Shown: positions 26,501 to 36,314, counted from the stretch's first letter. The stretch is 64,000 nucleotides of DNA from Motacilla alba alba (GCF_015832195.1 NC_052017.1:108722929-108786928), one strand, 5' to 3'. Numbers and translations: made by a program. The notes: a model not told the origin generated them from the sequence alone.

Positions 26501-28122
26501 GGGTTTCTTGCTAAGCCTGGCAACAAGTTGCCTATAATTAGGATCCATTTCCTGACTTTACTGTTGTGCTCTTCCCTCTTTGTCTGTGCTGGTTTCAGGA
26601 ACTGCTTTGTAAGAAAGGGCAAGAAAATAAAAAGTGGTTAAAGTTCAGCCATTCTTATGTGGGCAGGTCAAGTCATCTTGGGTACATTAAGTATTCCCTG
26701 GACTAACTACTGCTACAGCTACTGTCTGATATTTAATTCCACTACACCAAGATCTCCCTGATTGAAAGATGTGTAAATGAGCCATGCATATTCCAAATGC
26801 AAGAATATACAATTTCCTGGCATAATTTAGTTTTCTCTTCAGAATCAAATCAAATCAAATCAAAGAAAAAATATTCTTACACGCAAACTCTTAAAAATCA
26901 AAATTTCCCAGTGAGGATTTGAGAAAATGTCCACAGCTAATCAAACTACTGTGCTCACGTAACACATTTTCAGGCTGGAGACAAGGTTTTCAGCATGTGG
27001 ACAGTCATCCTGCCATTCCCCATGGCACTGTGAGCTTGGGAGTGCCAAGGCAGTGGGGAGCTCTCCATCACCTGCCAGCTGCAGTGTGTGGTGCCAGCGC
27101 AGAACTGACATGGTCTGGGCAGGGTTAATGATCTCCATCATAGCAACAGCTCTGCTTTAATCATCATGCACACTGCTAACTACAGTAGATGATATCCATA
27201 TACTATTAAATTTATAAACACAAAGTTAAAGCCCTTTTCTAGCCTGAAATACTGATGAACTGGGCTCTTTTTACTGACACTTGACGGCCCTCTGAGGTTG
27301 GTACCCGCAAGGAGGCTGCAGCCAGGTGGGGATGGGCCTCTCAAGCTGCAAGTGACAGAACAAGAGAAATTAGCCTCAAACTGTGCCAGGGAAGGTTTAG
27401 GTTGGACATTAGAAAGAATATCTTCCCAGAAAGTGTGATTAGACATTGGCATGGGCTGCCCAGGGAGGTGGTGGAGTCACCTGGAAGTGTTTCAGACCGA
27501 ACAAGGCACTCTGTGAATTGTCTGTTTGACATGGCAGTCTTTGGTCACAGGCTGGACTCGATGGTATCAGAGGTCATTTCCAATCCAGCTGATCTGGGGC
27601 TCTGTACTGTTTTCTCTGCACCTGCACTGACGTACAGCAGCAGGGCCTCAGTGGGCAGTAAGAAGTCTTCGCAAGTTTATACCAGGAGCAGGCTCCCAAA
27701 GCCCAGCCGAACAGCAAGCCAGCACTTTGCAGCGGCACCGGAGCCAGCGCGACACCTGTCCTGACACCCCGGCAAAGGTCTAAGCTGCGGGACGCAGCTG
27801 CACAGCCGCACGGCTCAGCGCAGGGCGGTTTGACACCTCCCAGCCCGGAGAGCCGCGCTGACAGCGCCGGTCTGGCCGTGTGCGAGCCGCGGGCACCGCG
27901 GAGGGGAGGGCGAGGGGCGGCAGCGAGGCGGGCGGAGGCGCACGGAGGCGGCGGGCACTCACCGATCGTGGCCATGTACGAAGTGGCGGGAGAGTCGGCG
28001 GGAGGCGAGCCGGGCTCCGTGTACCTGCGCACGATGGAGGTCTTCCCCACGCAGGACTCTCCGGCCATCACGATTTTCACCAGCAGCGGCCGCGGCTCCG
28101 CGGCCGGCCCCAGCCCCGCCAT
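5441..28122 (-). CDS. Rab-family small GTPase gene, five exons, 3' end missing
   Basis: This is a split gene with five coding exons at 28122-27963, 22000-21940, 18782-18644, 10468-10379 and 5542-5441, giving 552 nt or 184 codons. Every junction has GT/AG borders and the reading phases match. The predicted protein has all Rab/Ras G motifs in order: P-loop GESCVGKTS (about residues 21-29), switch [21 protein letters not shown] and ETSAK. Rab GTPases cycle between GTP and GDP forms on membranes and recruit trafficking effectors. Parts of the core ([39 protein letters not shown]) resemble the Rab8/Rab10/Rab13 group, and [10 protein letters not shown] also recalls Rab15 and Rab26. I cannot assign a named member. 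Rabs are usually 200-220 residues, so a final exon of about 20-40 codons with C-terminal cysteines is expected. None was found between 1 and 5440. The family call is strong; the exact orthology is open. Confidence 0.93.
6671..7760 (-). mobile_element. CR1 LINE, 3' portion, degraded
   Basis: In reverse orientation the block begins with the typical CR1 3' end (ATCATGGAATTGCAGAAA, then a decayed AAGTTGGAAAAGAC-like stretch). It continues into long CR1 3' sequence including the segments that read TGCAAATCTTTGCACTTCATG and TTTATCAAGGTCCCACAGAAT. It is well diverged. Open frames here are not genes. The far edge is approximate. Confidence 0.65.
7830..7857 (+). repeat. (AATCA)n simple repeat
   Basis: About five tandem copies of a five-base unit, AAATC, ending in an A run. 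It lies just after the minus-strand CR1, in Rab intron 4. Confidence 0.9.
10379..10468 (-). CDS. Rab GTPase exon 4: GNKCD base-recognition motif
   Basis: This 90-nt, 30-codon exon lies in phase 0 between CTCTTTTAG and AAAAG|GTATCT. It reads [20 protein letters not shown] followed by [14 protein letters not shown] is the G4 motif that gives guanine specificity. The exon length, its phase and the position of the motif are as expected for a Rab8/10-like gene structure. It lies in a gap between large introns that otherwise show only repeats. Confidence 0.93.
14404..14430. repeat. Perfect 12-bp inverted repeat, 3-base loop
   Basis: Arms GTTTCTGCATCA (14404-14415) and TGATGCAGAAAC (14419-14430) flank the loop GTA. 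It lies in Rab intron 3. Confidence 0.9.
14840..15085 (-). mobile_element. CR1 LINE 3' fragment
   Basis: The string AGTCAGCTGGTCTAGTCTTCC followed by GATCAGGTTGGTCAAGGCCTTG and later CCTCTCTGGGCACCTATTTG matches the usual layout of a reversed CR1 3' end. It is a short, diverged, 5'-truncated copy in Rab intron 3. Confidence 0.6.
16604..16670 (+). repeat. GATA tetranucleotide microsatellite
   Basis: A run of GATA units interrupted by AAACA and GACA variants at regular places. On the minus strand it reads as repeating Ser-Ile-Tyr-Leu and Ser-Ile-Cys-Leu, which explains the repetitive open frame there. Confidence 0.95.
17385..17705 (+). mobile_element. CR1 LINE 3' fragment
   Basis: Recognisable CR1 steps are GGATATTCAGACTGGACATTG, AACACTGGAAAAGGCTTCCTAGGGAG (shown in part), CTGGACTAGATGATCATTGAAG and a decayed tail (GATCCCTTACAGCAG). 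The 5' end is truncated and the terminal octamers are decayed. Confidence 0.7.
18644..18782 (-). CDS. Rab GTPase exon 3: switch II, DTAGQE motif
   Basis: The 139-nt exon begins after TTCCTTCAG and ends TATGAG|GTAAAT. It supplies the third base of the split Trp codon, then 46 codons: [20 protein letters not shown], then [10 protein letters not shown] and a helix ending in WMNDIYE. DTAGQE is the G3 motif that contacts the gamma-phosphate. The glutamine needed for intrinsic GTP hydrolysis is present, so nothing here suggests a constitutively GTP-locked form. SYFRGA and VLVYDIT are family-typical. A (TTTG)n run, read on this strand, lies about 30 nt upstream of the acceptor. Confidence 0.94.
18813..18840 (+). 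repeat. (CAAA)n microsatellite near a splice acceptor
   Basis: About seven ACAA/CAAA units. On the gene strand this is (TTTG)n, ending about 30 nt upstream of the exon 3 acceptor. Confidence 0.92.
19250..21332 (+). mobile_element. CR1 LINE, about 2 kb, with decayed endonuclease and reverse transcriptase
   Basis: This is the largest CR1 in the window. The 3' end is clear: GATCCTGATGGGTCCCTTCC, then CATATTCTATGATTCTATGA. Upstream the plus strand shows an endonuclease remnant ([14 protein letters not shown] near 19375-19425), an apparent internal deletion, and a reverse-transcriptase stretch at 19688-20040 ([28 protein letters not shown]). A further stretch follows at about 20390-20720 ([16 protein letters not shown]). 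Several stops and frameshifts interrupt it. The catalytic FADD box reads FAKG, so the copy is dead. It lies antisense in Rab intron 2. Confidence 0.9.
19688..20044 (+). pseudogene. CR1 reverse-transcriptase fragment (dead)
   Basis: A 118-codon open stretch within the CR1 copy carries the N-terminal palm and finger part of a non-LTR reverse transcriptase. Markers are [20 protein letters not shown] and [16 protein letters not shown]. It ends in stops just after the block. It has no promoter or splice context of its own and should not be called a host gene. Confidence 0.85.
21940..22000 (-). CDS. Rab GTPase exon 2: switch I and strand beta-2/beta-3
   Basis: This 61-nt exon is too short to stand out as an open frame. 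It is bordered by TTCTTCTAG on the acceptor side and ATATG|GTAAGT on the donor side. It enters in phase 1 and leaves in phase 2, reading (G)[19 protein letters not shown](W). The glycine after TI and the tryptophan before DTAGQE are both split by introns. The sequence is the Rab effector loop plus the inter-switch strands, and it joins exon 1 and exon 3 in frame. Confidence 0.92.
23843..23923. repeat. 81-bp fold-back element
   Basis: Outer arms CATATTGACTTCT (23843-23855) and AGAAGTCAATATG (23911-23923) are exactly complementary over 13 bp. Inner arms ATTGACCT (23875-23882) and AGGTCAAT (23886-23893) close on the loop AAA. The 17-19 bases between the arms are only partly paired. It lies in Rab intron 1. 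Confidence 0.88.
26843..26866 (+). repeat. (AATCA)n simple repeat
   Basis: Four to five tandem copies of the same AAATC unit seen near 7.83 kb, in Rab intron 1. Confidence 0.9.
27335..27596 (+). mobile_element. CR1 LINE 3' fragment in Rab intron 1
   Basis: GGTTTAGGTTGGACATTAGAAAG, GGCATGGGCTGCCCAGGGAGG and GGCTGGACTCGATGGTATCAG (shown in part in each case) are the classic CR1 3' steps. The final ATTCTATG repeats are missing; the element stops at about 27596 beside the CpG island. Confidence 0.8.
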
Positions 28123-28230
28123 GGCGGGCGCCGAGTGCCGGCCGGGCCGGGCCGGGCCGCGCCGGGGCGGGGCGGGAGCGGGCCCGGAGCCTCCTCAGCG
28201 CCAGCCACTGCCCCGAGCCCGCGTTATGAA
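27700..28230 (-). promoter_or_regulatory. CpG island and promoter region of the Rab gene
   Basis: The stretch is very GC-rich and dense in CG dinucleotides, unlike the AT-rich sequence on both sides. It covers exon 1, the start of intron 1 and the upstream leader. Sp1-type GC boxes (GGGGCGGGGCGGG) lie around 28162-28175, about 45 bp upstream of the ATG. No TATA box is obvious. This fits a TATA-less, broadly expressed promoter. Long open frames on the plus strand here are a side effect of high GC content. Confidence 0.8.
27963..28122 (-). CDS. Rab GTPase exon 1: start codon, P-loop and lead-in to switch I
   Basis: The ATG at 28122 sits inside a CpG island and follows a GC-rich leader. The exon encodes 53 codons plus one base and ends ATCG|GTGAGT, a near-perfect donor. 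The N-terminus [20 protein letters not shown] leads into the P-loop GESCVGKTS. Between the GKT of the P-loop and the TIG of switch I there are 23 residues, against about 17 in Rab8-type proteins. The extra stretch is proline- and serine-rich ([13 protein letters not shown]). Reading beyond the donor gives a low-complexity Ala/Pro/Arg frame that is intronic. The start is chosen because it is the first ATG at the right distance (about 20 residues) from the P-loop. Confidence 0.93.
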
Positions 28231-28456
28231 ATTATGCAAAGATACACTTTTTTTTTTTTTTAAAAGAAGTTTCATCGCGAGGGAGGAAGCGGGGAACTTT
28301 CACAACCCCCATGACGCTTCCCCCGTGAAGTACAGAAATAAACAGTCTGGTTTCACATTGCTTCCTCGCGCTAGGTCAGAGGCTGAGGAAACAGGTTTTA
28401 AGAATTTCCTCTTTTTCACTTTTAATTTTATTGTCATCTGACAGTCAAAGTGACCT

Positions 28457-28459
<3 letters not shown>

Positions 28460-28506
<47 letters not shown>

Positions 28507-28517
28507 AAAAAAAAAAA
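28460..28517 (+). repeat. (AC)n microsatellite followed by an A tract
   Basis: About 21 AC dinucleotides run directly into about 16 adenines, roughly 340 bp upstream of the Rab start codon and outside the CpG island. Confidence 0.95.
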
Positions 28518-28880
28518 CCCAAACAAAAAAATAACCTGTATCAACAGTGTACGTTTGCTGCATGTGTGTCTGGATGTTTTTTTACCAGGATCCCACATTG
28601 TCCAGATTATAAGGCCCGTGGCCATTTGCCAGCATGCACACGGAACTCATCCAGTGTTGTAAATTTAGCAACAGGATATATTTGAATGAAAAGTGCTAAT
28701 GTACGTTTGCAAATATTTGTGTCTATCTAGGCCTGTAATGACTTCCCATGGGATTTCACTTTGTCCCCTTCAACCCTTCAACTAACAACTTGATGACTTT
28801 ATGTATCAAAGCTGTAGATGTGACACATTTGCTTTCTGTGGAGGACCATTTATGACTCAGTGAGCTCCACCTAGCATGAT

Positions 28881-29230
28881 TCAGAATTACAGAATCAGGA
28901 CCATCAAGCTTGGAAGATCCCTTTAGGATCATCCAGTCCTATCATCAACCCAGCACTGCCACTGTAACCCATAAACCACTAAACTGTATCACCAGCACCC
29001 AATCCAGACACCTCTTAAATTCCTCCAGGCATGCTGACTCCACAAATGAAATAATGCTTGGCCTCTTATCAAGGAGGTATTATTTCAGGCTTATGTCCCC
29101 TTCACCCCTCACACCAACCTGCACCTCAGCTTGCCAGTATTGGACTTGGTGACCTTTAGGACTTTGTTGTAGAAAATCTCCAAAGGATGTCATCAACCTG
29201 TCCCTCAGTCAGTAACATTTCCTTCATTGC
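28881..29230 (-). mobile_element. CR1 LINE 3' fragment
   Basis: Read on the plus strand, the reversed CR1 3' end begins ATTACAGAATCAGGACC and continues AAGCTTGGAAGATCCCTTTA and GGATCATCCAGTCC. CR1-type sequence can be followed to about 29230. It lies about 760 bp upstream of the Rab start codon. Confidence 0.75.
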
Positions 29231-32200
29231 TGGAAAATTGAGAATTTCTGCCACAAGCTGAGAAATAAGGAGTAGGGAACAACAGATGAAATCAACTGCT
29301 GAGTTCGGTGGGCTTTTTAGGGGTGATCTCTGTGTAAAAAACCCAGTGCTGGAAAAGAAGGCATCAGTTAAAGTGTTTCAGTTAGGCACAGAGTAAGGTT
29401 GTGTATTGATGAGTGTGAATGCATTCTTGAGTGACTGTTGGTGGAAAATGTGTAGCCCACAGGACACTTTTAGGTGACACATCACATTATGAAGGTATTT
29501 TGGGGGCCTGACTTGTACAATAAAGCAGCAGGCATGTGGCTTGCTTAGTTCAGCAAAATAAAGGCTAGGAGGGAATATGGTTACTCTTTGCCAGGGATTC
29601 AACTAAAAGGAAGCAAAAAAAGATGCATAAAATAAAGAATAGATAGCTATACACCGACCATGAATATGGCTAAGCCAAAACTTGTGAGGATTCTAATGAT
29701 ATTTCAGAAAATTTTTGCAATTGAGATAATTGGGAGAAAATTCTTCATAAAGGCAAAGTGAGACGAATGTGTTTGGGGGGGATGTAACTGCCTGCAGTAG
29801 GGAAGGACTGGATTTCATAAACCAGAACACTTCCTATGAGAAAAATCCCCTGCTATCTCAGCAGCCTCATGAAGTTCTGCTTCCCCATGTGGAAATTTGA
29901 AGTCACCGTTGTTTATCCCGAATCTGCGGGAAGATAGGGTGGTGGCATCTTCTGCTCTTTCTCATGGGTCAGAGGTGATGACGTGTATAGGGGAACTCCA
30001 GCACAGATATTGTAACATCAGCAGGCACAGACGAGTGCCTGCAGGCAGCTGTGCATCTGTCCTGCTCTGGTCCCTTTGTCAGTGAGGCTGCTGGAGCGAG
30101 GACAATGGTGCTGTGTCCTGTGATGGGTGCTGTAGCAGGGGTTGGACAGAGGCATGCACGTGGGCAGCACACTGCTTTACAGATACGCCTTAAGGCTTTG
30201 TCTTTGCTGTGGAGCCTTCTTGATTGTCTGCTCTGAGGTTGTCCTTCTCAAAATAGCTTTCTTCAAATGCAGGCAATGCTGCAGCTGCCTGCAGCAGTTA
30301 CATTTACGTGTTAGCCTGGACTGATGGTGTTAACAAGGATGCTGCATTAGCTCAGTCTTTACCCTCTACTGTCTGTCAGGCCAAGCAATTTCAATAAAAA
30401 GGCTCTCCATAGCATTCTGTACATTCAAGTGTTGATTTATAAGCCATGCGCAAGGCAGGATTCTAGCCAAATTCCTAATGAGACTCCAAATACCCGGGGT
30501 TACTGCTGCTCTCAGTGAGTTACAATATCACTTTTCCTCATATTCCTATCCACAAGGGGACAGTCTTTCCATCTCTTACCACGACTCAAACCATTTAAAT
30601 GTTAGCTCCTTTAAAAACTACCATTCAATGAATGAAATGTATTTTTTTAAAATACATGTTTTTGTGCTTTAGAAAAAAGTTCCATAACTTTGTATATATG
30701 ATATTACTGTACTTACAGGGCTAAGCATAAGCAAAGTTAGTTTAATGAAGCTAATGACTTGAAAATAATGACTGTAGCTACAAAAGAATCAGTGCAAAGC
30801 ACAAAATGAAGTTTCCATTATGCTTATTGAGATATCTTTGGAAAAGAATGTATTTTCTTCTCATTCAGCTTTTTTGATTGTTCACTTACATTTCTTGACT
30901 CTATCCAAAAACATGTTTAATAGTACTACTAATAAAGACATAATTTTAAAGGAGGTTTTAATCTTTGAATTTTCATACAGAAAAAATACTAGATTTATTA
31001 AAATATAATTTTATAAAATGTTAGATTATGAAAACATCACATTCATTTTTCTTCACTATTTGTAAATTGTTCCAGTTGGTCTCATATATATGATTCTTAC
31101 ATTTTTGCTTCTTACCTGAAGCATTTGGTTTAGAAATAGCTGCTTAATTTGCTCTGAGTACAGAATACTTTGGGCAAAGTAGATAATGCCATAATTTTAA
31201 ATTTTCAAGCTGGTCTCACCTCCTAGTTTTCATTATGTGGCATATAGCCCCCAATCTCTCCTGATGAGTTGATAAAGCAGCTGATTTTTCATAGAGCCAA
31301 ACCCCCACAAAAGTGGGACAATTCCTCACTGCAGTTACAGAAAGTACTGTAAAGTGCTCTGAATGCAGGAACAAACCAGATAGATTCTTCAGCAAAATAT
31401 TTAATGCAAACCATGCAGCATAATCTTGTCTCTAACCCTGCTTTGCACATACTTGCTAGCAACTATCATTAAAAAAAAAAAAAAAGTTAAGGAGAAGAAC
31501 ATAAATATGAACCAAAGATGAAGAAGCATTCTTTTGAAACATAATAGTATTGTTACAGATGCCACAGCCTCCTTAATAAATGAAGCTTCCTCCTTAATGA
31601 AGTAAAACTTACAAAATATTGCAAAGTGGTTCAATGTATTCCATCTGAAATTATTTTGATGGAATATTAGAATACTAATGCAATTACAAATATTAGTAGC
31701 ATATTCATGAAAGTTTTCCAGAGCTGGAGATATAAGCTAAAAATGATAATGAGAAGAAAGAGCGAGGCTTAATTTGGATTTAAAATGCTCAGTACTAAGT
31801 CACTGCTCATGTCAAGATTACACACTGAATAGATTCTCTTAAGTGACCAAAGTAGAACTTTTTGCTTTCATTTCTGCTAAGATAAAACCACTTCTGAGTG
31901 GACAAAATTAAGGTAAATTACTCATGATAGACAAAACAGGGTTCACTAATCATTAAATAAAATTTCTGGGCCAACTGTGAAGTATTTTAGTTATTTAGGA
32001 GATAGGATTCTCTGTCAGACCAGAATATAATTTTTAAGATTTCATCAGAGAGTGGGACATCTCTCTCTACACATCAGAATGACTCAAATGTGTGGTTACT
32101 GATAAAAACTGCTGAAAAGTGATTGCGATGAGTTATCCATTGTTTGTAGCAGCTCACAATTCACTTGGGATTTGCAGTAGGTTTTAACTTTATTCAATGG

Positions 32201-32484
32201 CAGAAGTTGTCACTACATTCTGCCTTGGTTTATTATCCTCAGTTAGTGTATCCCTTGATATCTCTGGATTCAAAGCCATGTTTTTCAATATATTTGAAAG
32301 AGGCAGTGCAGTGATCACAGTAACAGGCAATTTCAGCTGATTCAAGAGCAGCAAGGAGAACAAATGAAAGATATGAGGATTTCTGTAATCAGAGGGAGAG
32401 ATAATTGAGGCTAAGAGAAATATTTTAGTTACAAAGACAAGTAAAAAGGATCCTGATACATTACAGAGAAAGAAGTAGGATCAC

Positions 32485-32832
32485 AAGACCTGCCAGAAGT
32501 TTGCTCCAGTGCAGGCTTCCCACAGGGTCACCGCCTCCTTCAGGCATCCATCTGCTCCAGCATGGGTTCCTCCACAGGCTCTAGGTGGATTTCTGCTCCA
32601 CCATGGATCTCCATGGGCTGCAGGGACACAGCTGCCCCACCACGATCTGCACCACAGGCTGCAAGGGAATCTCTCTCTGGTGCCTGGAGCACCTTCTCTG
32701 CCTTCTTTTGCACTGACCTTGGTGACTGCAGAGTTGTTGCTCTCACATATTCTCACTCCTCTGGCTGTGGTTGCCCAGGGGCTCCCACCAAAATCCCCTT
32801 TCCCTCCCTCCCTCTTCTTGACCTGGACAAAC
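32485..32832 (+). repeat. GC-rich dispersed repeat of unknown class
   Basis: This block stands out from the AT-rich surroundings. It repeats related short phrases such as TGGATTTCTGCTCCACCATG, TGGATCTCCATGGGCTGCAG and CCACAGGCTGCAAGGGAATC at a spacing of about 30-45 bp. The style is familiar from an abundant avian LTR-related repeat, but I cannot name it with certainty. The open frames on both strands come from the repeat structure. A CR1 begins directly after it. Confidence 0.5.
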
Positions 32833-32834
32833 TT

Positions 32835-33211
32835 GGGTGAACTGTGGTTGTTCAGCCTGGAGAAACGAAGACTCCACAGAGACCATCCAGTACCTCAAGA
32901 GACCTTATAAAAAGGAGAGACAGGGACCTTTTTATATTAGCAGACAGTGACAGGACAAGGGGCAATGGTTTTAAGCTGACAGAAAGCTGGTTTAGTTTAG
33001 ATGTTAGGAAGAAAAAGAGAAGAATGAAGCATTGAAACAGGTTGTCCAGAGAAGTTGTGGATGGCCCATGTCTGAAAGTGTTCAGGGCCAGGTTGGATTA
33101 TTGCCAGGAGCAACTTGGTCTAATGAATGGCAGCCCTGCCAGGGCAGGGCTTGGAATGAGATGATCCTTAAGGCCCCTTCCAAGCCAAACCATTCTGTGG
33201 TTCTGTGATTA
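32835..33211 (+). mobile_element. CR1 LINE 3' end
   Basis: It opens with GTGGTTGTTCAGCCTGGAGA, includes TAGATGTTAGGAAGAAAAAG and GAACAGGTTGTCCAGAGAAG-like steps, and ends AAGGCCCCTTCCAAGCC, then ACCATTCTGTGGTTCTGTGA. The 3' end is complete and the 5' end truncated. It abuts the GC-rich repeat at 32485-32832. Confidence 0.88.
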
Positions 33212-36200
33212 GTGCTGTTGTCCCAGGTGCACTGCCACCATCATTGATGGGCTCAGCCTTTGCCAGCTGCAGGTCCATTTTGGAACAAGCTGGCACTGAT
33301 TCCATTGGACACGGGAGAACCTTTTATCAGCTTCTTACGGAAGCCACCCATGTAGCCCGCCCTACCTACAAAGACCTGGCTTTACAAAAACAATACAGAA
33401 GATATCTTGGTAAACAGCATCCACAGGAATTGCCACAGGAATCTCTATTATTTGAAAAAAAACCAACAACTTGGGAAGCATCCTCACATCACAAAAACAG
33501 ACCTGTAATAGGAAAAGGAGTGAAAAGAAATGTTATCATTGAGATATTAGGAGTAGGAGGAAGACACTAAGTACATGTGCTTATTCTGATTTTTCTTAGC
33601 ACCTGTAATGTCAGAGCAGTGTGGACTGAGGGAGATGATTGATCTCCAAATCAGGGGGATGGAGAGTAGAAAATTAGAGCAGATGTAGAGGTGAAGGACT
33701 GAATTCATCCTTGCAGGAACCTTTAGGTACAATTTATGGGAATTATTTCCTACAGCAGTTTTAGAGGATCTAAATGGAGTATGTGGCTTAGAGAGGTCAC
33801 AAACTAAAGGCCAAGCAGTTGTGACAGTCATCTTTGAAGGTAAGCTTTGACGTACTCTTCCGATTACTTTTTTACCCAGTAATGAAAACAAATAGGAAAC
33901 CATGCAAGCAGACTGCTTATAGATGAGCCTGAGAATACACAGGCTATATCTGTATCACCTTCAGTAGAAATATCCATATTTTATTTCAAGTTCACCAAGC
34001 AAAGTTGCTGGAGGAGTAAACCAGCAAAAATGTTCCATCTGTCCTGTAGGCATTAGCTCATTTCCCCTGGCTGACACTCACTGGCTTGCTCTTGTCTTCA
34101 TGTGTGGGACCACAGCTGGTCCTGCTAACTCCCATGCCACATGCTCCTCTTCTATGTCCAGACTTGCTATTCCAGCTATGAGGTGGCCGTCAGCCCATAC
34201 GTGTCCAAAAGCATCCAGCCTACCCCAAAACTACATGCAAATGGCAACGTGAACTTGTATCCTCTCCTTTTCATCCTGGTGAGGAGCTCTCTCATCTGGA
34301 CTGTACCATTCCCCTGTGAAATCGCCTAATTCCTTTGACTTTCAGATCTGATGGCTCCATCTCCAGTCCCCACTAGTTATGGAACAAAAAGCTGGGACTG
34401 GGTTGGGTGTACTTAGAGCTGGGCATTTTTTAAAAGCTCTTAAGGTTTGAAGCCACCTTCTCCAACTGGCTGCATGGTTTTGGTTAGTGGAGGTTATCTA
34501 AATGACTGTCTGGAGCAGGCAACGGTTTTTTAATTTATTTTTCAGTGACTGTTTTCTGATTTAATGGAGGTTGCTGGGTTTATACTTGCTGTCACTAGTC
34601 TGACTAGATCCTCCTATATATCAAAAGCATGCAGAGTTGCAGATAGACCTTTCTATGTATCATATAAATCTATTTAAGTGAATAAATAAATAAACACTTC
34701 CAGAATGGAATAAGAGTGAAAGATTGCGTTGATGCTATTAGGAGCAGAAATATTTTGGAAATACCACTATCAAATCATCTGTGAAAATGCCACATAGGCA
34801 CATGCACAAGCTTAACCCCCCAGATAGTATGTTTTCCTTGGGATAAATGTCAAAAATTCAGGCGTCCATTTTCATTTAAGTATCTGAATCCACAAATCCA
34901 CAGTGCTTGGCAGATACCGGAGCATCTTCCACTAATGGTAAAAAGATTTAAATTGCATTTTATTTATATTTAGCCTTCTGAAAGCAAAGTAGGGAATAAT
35001 AAGATTATTTGATGCCTAGATCCAATAGGCTTTTTTTTCTGGAAAATTCTGGTAAAAGAATAAGGCTAAATCAGTAGTACCCTAATCTGTTGTAGATAAT
35101 CTAATTTATGTTGCTATGTATCACATTAATTACTCTAAACCAATGTGCACATTATACTTCTTTGTCATTTGCAATTTGGGATTCTCAGAATAGGAGATGC
35201 AGAGACAAGGATAACCCATGTTTTCCATGAGAGATTCATGGAAAATGAAAAATAAGGTCTTTTAATATGTTTCATGATAACTGTTTTTCTTGGCTTAAGT
35301 GTAGGTTTTAAAAAATGGTGCTCATTGTTTTGCTTGTAGCTCTTTCATGCATGAACAATCATGCTGATGATGCATTTACTTCAAGTGAATTTTCCAATTG
35401 AAAAAGTGCTCTTGAGTAGTTTAAGTACTATGAATCACCAAGACCTCATCTAAGTCCCATAAAAACACTGGCTGCAGAAAACAGCCTTGGAAAAAAGACA
35501 TATTGGGATTGTACTGCATGATTCAGCTGAAGGGAAGTATATTTGGTCAACACAGAAGAAGCTGAGGAACCTGACAGTTCTGTAAAAATGAAATTATAGT
35601 GTGGTAGACAGACAGAAACTAACTGCTGCAGCTCCCTCTTATATGCCTCACTTGTTCCTCACAGGTTTGAAGCAGTGATTGTAAATGTGAGAATGTCAGC
35701 CCTTGAAACACAGGATTTTTGTGGGGTGTATTTCATCTGTTACCTCTCTCTTAACTTGTTTCACTATTGTCTTTCTTTCTCCCTAGTTTCCCTTGTAGTC
35801 TGACTGTTGGAAGATCTCATTTTCCCTGGTATCACTGCCGGCACCATTTGGACAAATAGTATTTCTGATACAATGTTTTCTTAGTATTAACAAATGCAGT
35901 CTATTTATTTCTTTCATAATAACATGTTGACTGAAACAACTTTGAGTAATAAGTATTTGTCAGGGAAACATTAGTGATTTTTCAGTTCTTATTCAGCTTT
36001 TATTTAAGGCTACTTTTGAAAGATAAAACTATTCAGTAAATTACAATGTTTGAAAATTGTAAACTGTTTAATGATAACTTCAAAATATTAAGCTATTGCC
36101 TTAGATTTTTTTAAATTTATGATGTAACTTAAGATTACAAGTTCTTAACAGTACCTTAAATATGTTGTGAGTTAAAAAAATTAATGTAGCTTTCTGTATC

Positions 36201-36292
36201 TTGCATAGTGATGTATTGTCTCAAGTGAGCAACACAAGTGCAGTGGGTTTCCTTATGCTTGGAATTTTTGTCAGGATCCAAGGCTTTGGGGC

Positions 36293-36314
36293 CCAGATCT
36301 GGGCCCAGATCTGG
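36293..36314. repeat. 22-bp perfect palindrome
   Basis: A two-fold repeat built from CCAGATCTGG halves around a GGGCCC centre reads the same on both strands. It also forms a 12-bp direct duplication (GGGCCCAGATCT). It is intergenic. Confidence 0.9.

Larger units (their letters stand above)
22001..27962 (-). other. Rab gene intron 1
   Basis: The intron extends from the GTGAGT donor in the CpG island to the TTCTAG acceptor of exon 2. It contains a fold-back element at 23843-23923, a pentanucleotide repeat near 26843-26866 and a CR1 3' end at about 27335-27596. The rest is AT-rich and unremarkable. Confidence 0.75.
28231..32484. other. Intergenic, upstream of the Rab gene
   Basis: Apart from the (AC)n tract and one CR1 fragment at 28.9 kb, this is AT-rich sequence without recognisable exons. 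Short open frames are scattered on both strands without supporting features. Confidence 0.6.

Noticed and set aside
27830..28441. 203-codon plus-strand frame across the CpG island
   Set aside because: It is antisense to Rab exon 1 and rich in Arg/Ala/Gly from GC composition, with no domain resemblance.
33205..33570. 121-codon plus-strand frame
   Set aside because: It begins inside the CR1 tail and continues into unique sequence, so it is not a gene start. No domain recognised.
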